Below are positions 61,379 through 64,000 of a stretch of DNA of 64,000 bases, piece by piece (within the stretch, counting starts at the first letter, position 1; each line of letters begins with the position of its first letter). The stretch is from Bacteroidetes bacterium 2013_40CM_41_45 (GTDB lineage: Bacteria > Bacteroidota > Bacteroidia > AKYH767-A > 2013-40CM-41-45). Under the pieces are notes generated by a model that was given only the letters and a program-made list of their open reading frames with translations, had not been told where the DNA came from and did no database searches. Where the stretch lies: positions 186,001-250,000 of the forward strand of contig NGFH01000005.1 in NCBI GenBank assembly GCA_002215675.1. The letters run 5' to 3'. A program made the translations under genes and the position numbers.

Positions 61379-62383
61379 TTAAAATATTTTTTCTTTTTCG
61401 GCTTCCGCAATAAGCTGAGCAAAGTCAACGGGAACTACTCCGGTTTTTTCAATCACTTGTCCTCCGGCAAGATTCGCTAAGCGGGCGGTAGTTACCAGAG
61501 GAATTTCAAGAGCCGTGCATAAAGCAGCAACGCTGATTACCGTATCGCCTGCACCGGAAACATCGGCAACATTGTGCACACGCGCCGGAACAATTTCCTG
61601 AACTTCGGAATTACTGATAAAAATTCCCTTCTCCGAAAGTGTTACCATTACCGTATCAATTTTTTGAGACTGCTTCAGCTTTGCAGCAGCTTTTTTAATG
61701 TCTGTTAAATTGTCTTTATCAATATCAATTTTCATACCCTCGCGCAGCTCTTTCAAATTCGGTTTCATAACTGTAATGTTACGGTAATTCAGGAAATTTT
61801 TCTTCTTGGGGTCAACTACAACAGGAATAGATAAACGGTTTGCTGCTGTCACAGTCTCCTCAATCAATTCGGGAGTAATTACTCCTTTATCGTAGTCCTC
61901 GAAAATTACAACGTCTGCTTTCTTTGCTTTAAGAACAGAAAGAATTTTTGAAATAAGAGCTGAAGACGATTTATCCGAAATCAAATTTTCTTCCTCCTCA
62001 TCCACCCTCAGCATCTGGTGATTGTTGCCAATGACACGCGTTTTAACTGTTGTGCTTCTTTTATTATCTGAAATCAAAAAAGATGTATCCATCTTTAATC
62101 CGGAAATCATTTTTGCAAAGTGCTTTCCCGGTTCGTCATTGCCGGTAACAGAGCAAAGCAGCGGAGTAGCACCGAGAGACAAAATATTAAGCGCAACATT
62201 GGCAGCGCCCCCGGGACGGATTTCCTTTTTATCTACTGCCACAATGGGTACGGGCGCTTCGGGAGAAATGCGTTCTACCCTGCCCCACATATAGGAATCT
62301 ACCATCACATCACCAATAATAAGTACCCTTAAGCGACTGAAGCCGTTCACCAGCTGACGGATGTTTTGGGTTTTTCCTGCCAT
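61379..62383 (-). CDS. D-glycero-beta-D-manno-heptose-7-phosphate kinase-like PfkB protein
   Basis: This 334-residue PfkB/ribokinase-fold protein has the start RVLIIGDVMVDSYMWGRVER, GGAANVALN and the catalytic anion hole DVSGAGDTVISVAAL. It matches the kinase half of the RfaE/HldE family, which phosphorylates heptose 7-phosphate in LPS inner-core heptose synthesis. The adenylyltransferase half is absent, so it is a stand-alone RfaE1/HldA-type enzyme. It lies 8 bp after the aminotransferase gene on the same strand. Confidence 0.9.
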   Translation of the reverse strand: MAGKTQNIRQLVNGFSRLRVLIIGDVMVDSYMWGRVERISPEAPVPIVAVDKKEIRPGGAANVALNILSLGATPLLCSVTGNDEPGKHFAKMISGLKMDTSFLISDNKRSTTVKTRVIGNNHQMLRVDEEEENLISDKSSSALISKILSVLKAKKADVVIFEDYDKGVITPELIEETVTAANRLSIPVVVDPKKKNFLNYRNITVMKPNLKELREGMKIDIDKDNLTDIKKAAAKLKQSQKIDTVMVTLSEKGIFISNSEVQEIVPARVHNVADVSGAGDTVISVAALCTALEIPLVTTARLANLAGGQVIEKTGVVPVDFAQLIAEAEKEKIF

Positions 62384-62391
62384 GTAAGAAA

Positions 62392-63591
62392 TTATTTAAG
62401 CGCTGTTAATGCACTATGAATTCTTTCCACTGCTTTTTGAATCATTTCGTCTGATGCAGAATACGAAATACGTATGCACTTTTCCTCACCAAATGCAGTA
62501 CCGGGCACCGTTGATACATGTGCTTTATATAATAAGTACATGCAAAGGTCATTCACATTGTCTATTTTCTTTTCACTATCACTTTTCCCCAAATAAAAAC
62601 TCACATCGGGGAAAAGATAAAACGCTCCGCTGGGTTTATTCACCTTTATATTAGGAATAGCACGCAACAATGAAAGCATCAGGTTTCTTCTGCGCAAAAA
62701 AGCATCACGCATTTCGCGGGTAGAAGAAAGCCCGTTGGCAAGTGCTGCCTCGGCAGCTTTCTGAGAAACAGAGCTTGCACCGGAAGTAAACTGCCCTTGC
62801 ATTTTATCACATGCCTGTGCAATCTTGAGTGAAGCGCCTATGTAACCGATGCGCCAGCCGGTCATCGCAAAACTTTTTGAAACACCATTTACAACAATCA
62901 CGCGTTCATTGATGGAAGGAAACTGTGCGATGCTTTCGTGCTTGCCGTTGTAATTGATGTGCTCATAAATTTCGTCAGACAAAATATAAACGCCTTCATG
63001 TTTTTCGAAAACCTTTGCAAGCGCGGCAAGTTCTTCCTTCGTGTAAACAGAACCGGTTGGGTTGCACGGAGAAGAAAACATAAACATCCGTGTCTTTTTA
63101 GTGATTGCTTTTTCGAGCTGCTCCGGAGAAATTTTAAAATCATTCTCCATCGTGGTAGGAATAAAAACCGTCTTTCCTTCTGCAAGTTTTACAATTTCAA
63201 TATAGCTTACCCAATACGGCATGGGAATCACCACTTCTTCTCCTTTATTCACCAGCGACAAAACTGCATTTGCAATGGCTTGCTTTGCTCCTGTGGAAAC
63301 AACAATCTGAGAAGGTGCATACTCAAGATTATTTTCCCTTCTGAATTTTTCTGAAATCACTTTCCGCAGCTCGCTGAACCCCGCAACGGGAGGATAGTGC
63401 GTATATCCCTCATCAATGGCTTTCTTAGCTGCATCGCGGATATGAGCAGGTGTATCGAAATCCGGTTCGCCCAAACTAAGATTGATAACATCAAAACCTT
63501 TTTCTGCAAGTTCGCGGCATAGCTTTGCCATGCCAATGGTTTGTGATTCCTCAAGCTCGTTTACACGTGCGGAAAGCTGCGTTTCGCTCAT
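62392..63591 (-). CDS. Class I aminotransferase (aspartate aminotransferase type)
   Basis: This 399-residue PLP enzyme has the aspartate aminotransferase family motifs: NLSLGEPDFDTPAHIRDAAK near the N-terminus, SSPCNPTGSVYTKEELAAL, the PLP-binding lysine in VNGVSKSFAMTGWRIGY and the C-terminal CIRISYSASDEMIQKAVER. It transfers amino groups between aspartate (or similar) and 2-oxoglutarate. It is followed closely by the heptose kinase and ubiE genes. Confidence 0.93.
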   Translation of the reverse strand: MSETQLSARVNELEESQTIGMAKLCRELAEKGFDVINLSLGEPDFDTPAHIRDAAKKAIDEGYTHYPPVAGFSELRKVISEKFRRENNLEYAPSQIVVSTGAKQAIANAVLSLVNKGEEVVIPMPYWVSYIEIVKLAEGKTVFIPTTMENDFKISPEQLEKAITKKTRMFMFSSPCNPTGSVYTKEELAALAKVFEKHEGVYILSDEIYEHINYNGKHESIAQFPSINERVIVVNGVSKSFAMTGWRIGYIGASLKIAQACDKMQGQFTSGASSVSQKAAEAALANGLSSTREMRDAFLRRRNLMLSLLRAIPNIKVNKPSGAFYLFPDVSFYLGKSDSEKKIDNVNDLCMYLLYKAHVSTVPGTAFGEEKCIRISYSASDEMIQKAVERIHSALTALK

Positions 63592-63654
63592 TAAAAATTT
63601 TAAGCGGCAAAACTAATAAAAGGTAGGCAAGCGGAAAGAAGTAAAAATTGGATT

Positions 63655-64000
63655 TTACAGGCTCATTTTCACGTATCTGAAGTTTTCAATCTTCAGGATA
63701 TTGATGTAACGGTTCTCCGCAGCAATAGAATCAACGTAATTAAAATAATATTTACTGCGAAGCCCCTTCAGATTTATTTCCGGTGCACCGAAAGGCAATT
63801 GTTTATGAATGAAAAGATTACCGAATTGCAAAAAAGAGTCGTATGCAAGATACGCTTCATCACCCGGCTCGGTGCTGAAAAGATGCCGGAATTTTTTTCT
63901 GAATTGCAGCACGTCATTTTCATCGTACGAATAATATTCTGAAGCAAAAAGTGTGGTATTATATTTTTCGAGCAGGCGCGGGTCTATACTCTCAAAGAGC
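63655..64000 (-). CDS. C-terminal part of a probable periplasmic-binding-like protein (partial)
   Basis: The frame is open from the right edge to TAA at 63655, giving ~115 residues (LFESIDPRLLEKYNTTLFAS, EYYSYDENDVLQFRKKFRHL, FSTEPGDEAYLAYDSFLQFG, then ENRYINILKIENFRYVKMSL). The KFRHLF...P.DEAYLAYDS pattern resembles the C-terminal lobe of type 1 periplasmic-binding proteins fused to LysM domains in Bacteroidota, where it is often annotated as an amino-acid ABC transporter substrate-binding or LysM protein. The N-terminus is outside the window, so the call is tentative. Confidence 0.5.
   Translation of the reverse strand, partial: LFESIDPRLLEKYNTTLFASEYYSYDENDVLQFRKKFRHLFSTEPGDEAYLAYDSFLQFGNLFIHKQLPFGAPEINLKGLRSKYYFNYVDSIAAENRYINILKIENFRYVKMSL

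Overview
The window looks like chromosomal DNA of a free-living Bacteroidota (Bacteroidia-type) bacterium, probably a metagenome-assembled or uncultured lineage. The evidence is type IX secretion (T9SS) machinery (PorT, a PorP/SprF-family protein, a PorE-like OmpA lipoprotein), many secreted proteins ending in T9SS sorting domains (two of the SPNPNDG kind, others YPNPA, one gliding-type ITPNNDG), Bacteroidota-only families (DUF4476, DUF2807 head domains, DUF4159), Bacteroidota-style -7 boxes, and the conserved ubiE-porT pair. An aconitase, ATP-dependent PEP carboxykinase and a menaquinone-pathway methyltransferase point to respiratory central metabolism.

Layout. 1-5.5 kb: an ECF sigma factor with a membrane-anchored beta-barrel partner (cut by the left edge), then a gingipain-like secreted protease. 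5.6-10.2 kb: mutL, two rhomboid proteases and an EEP-family protein in one + strand run. 10.2-14.3 kb: clpX, clpP and trigger factor on the - strand, then tRNA-Leu with a defective copy of itself. 14.4-22 kb: DUF4159, rsmE, a decayed toxin-antitoxin pair, pckA, a lipoprotein, DUF4476 and aconitase. 22-32.5 kb: a secreted metalloprotease, lepA, a second ECF sigma/anti-sigma pair sharing a promoter motif with a DUF2807 envelope protein, an acyl-CoA carboxylase beta subunit, and a kelch-type secreted protein. 32.5-43.7 kb: thioredoxin-like protein, POT transporter, two paralogous T9SS cargo proteins, a GH18-like lipoprotein and a 2H phosphoesterase. 43.7-49.4 kb: der, era, initiator tRNA with two defective 102-bp repeat copies, SRPBCC protein, paired M16 peptidases. 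49.4-55.8 kb: a T9SS adhesin cluster. 55.9-64 kb: frameshifted CoA-binding gene, MFS transporter, a tRNA-Ser/GIY-YIG nuclease element, FAD-dependent oxidoreductase, porT, menaquinone methyltransferase, heptose kinase, aminotransferase and a partial gene.

Two genome-scale patterns stand out. First, all three tRNA genes have, on their 3' side, one or more defective copies of their own 3' half. In each copy an internal segment is replaced by, or borders, a short palindrome, and one copy is separated from its tRNA by a small GIY-YIG nuclease gene between inverted palindromes. This looks like a family of minimal tRNA-associated mobile elements. Second, degenerate arrays with strict 7-bp periodicity sit a few bases from start codons at many loci. 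One heptad array (CAAACCT, 4.7 copies) lies in frame inside the carboxylase gene, where gain or loss of one unit would shift the frame. These two patterns are the best candidates for undescribed biology here. Function is inferred, not shown.
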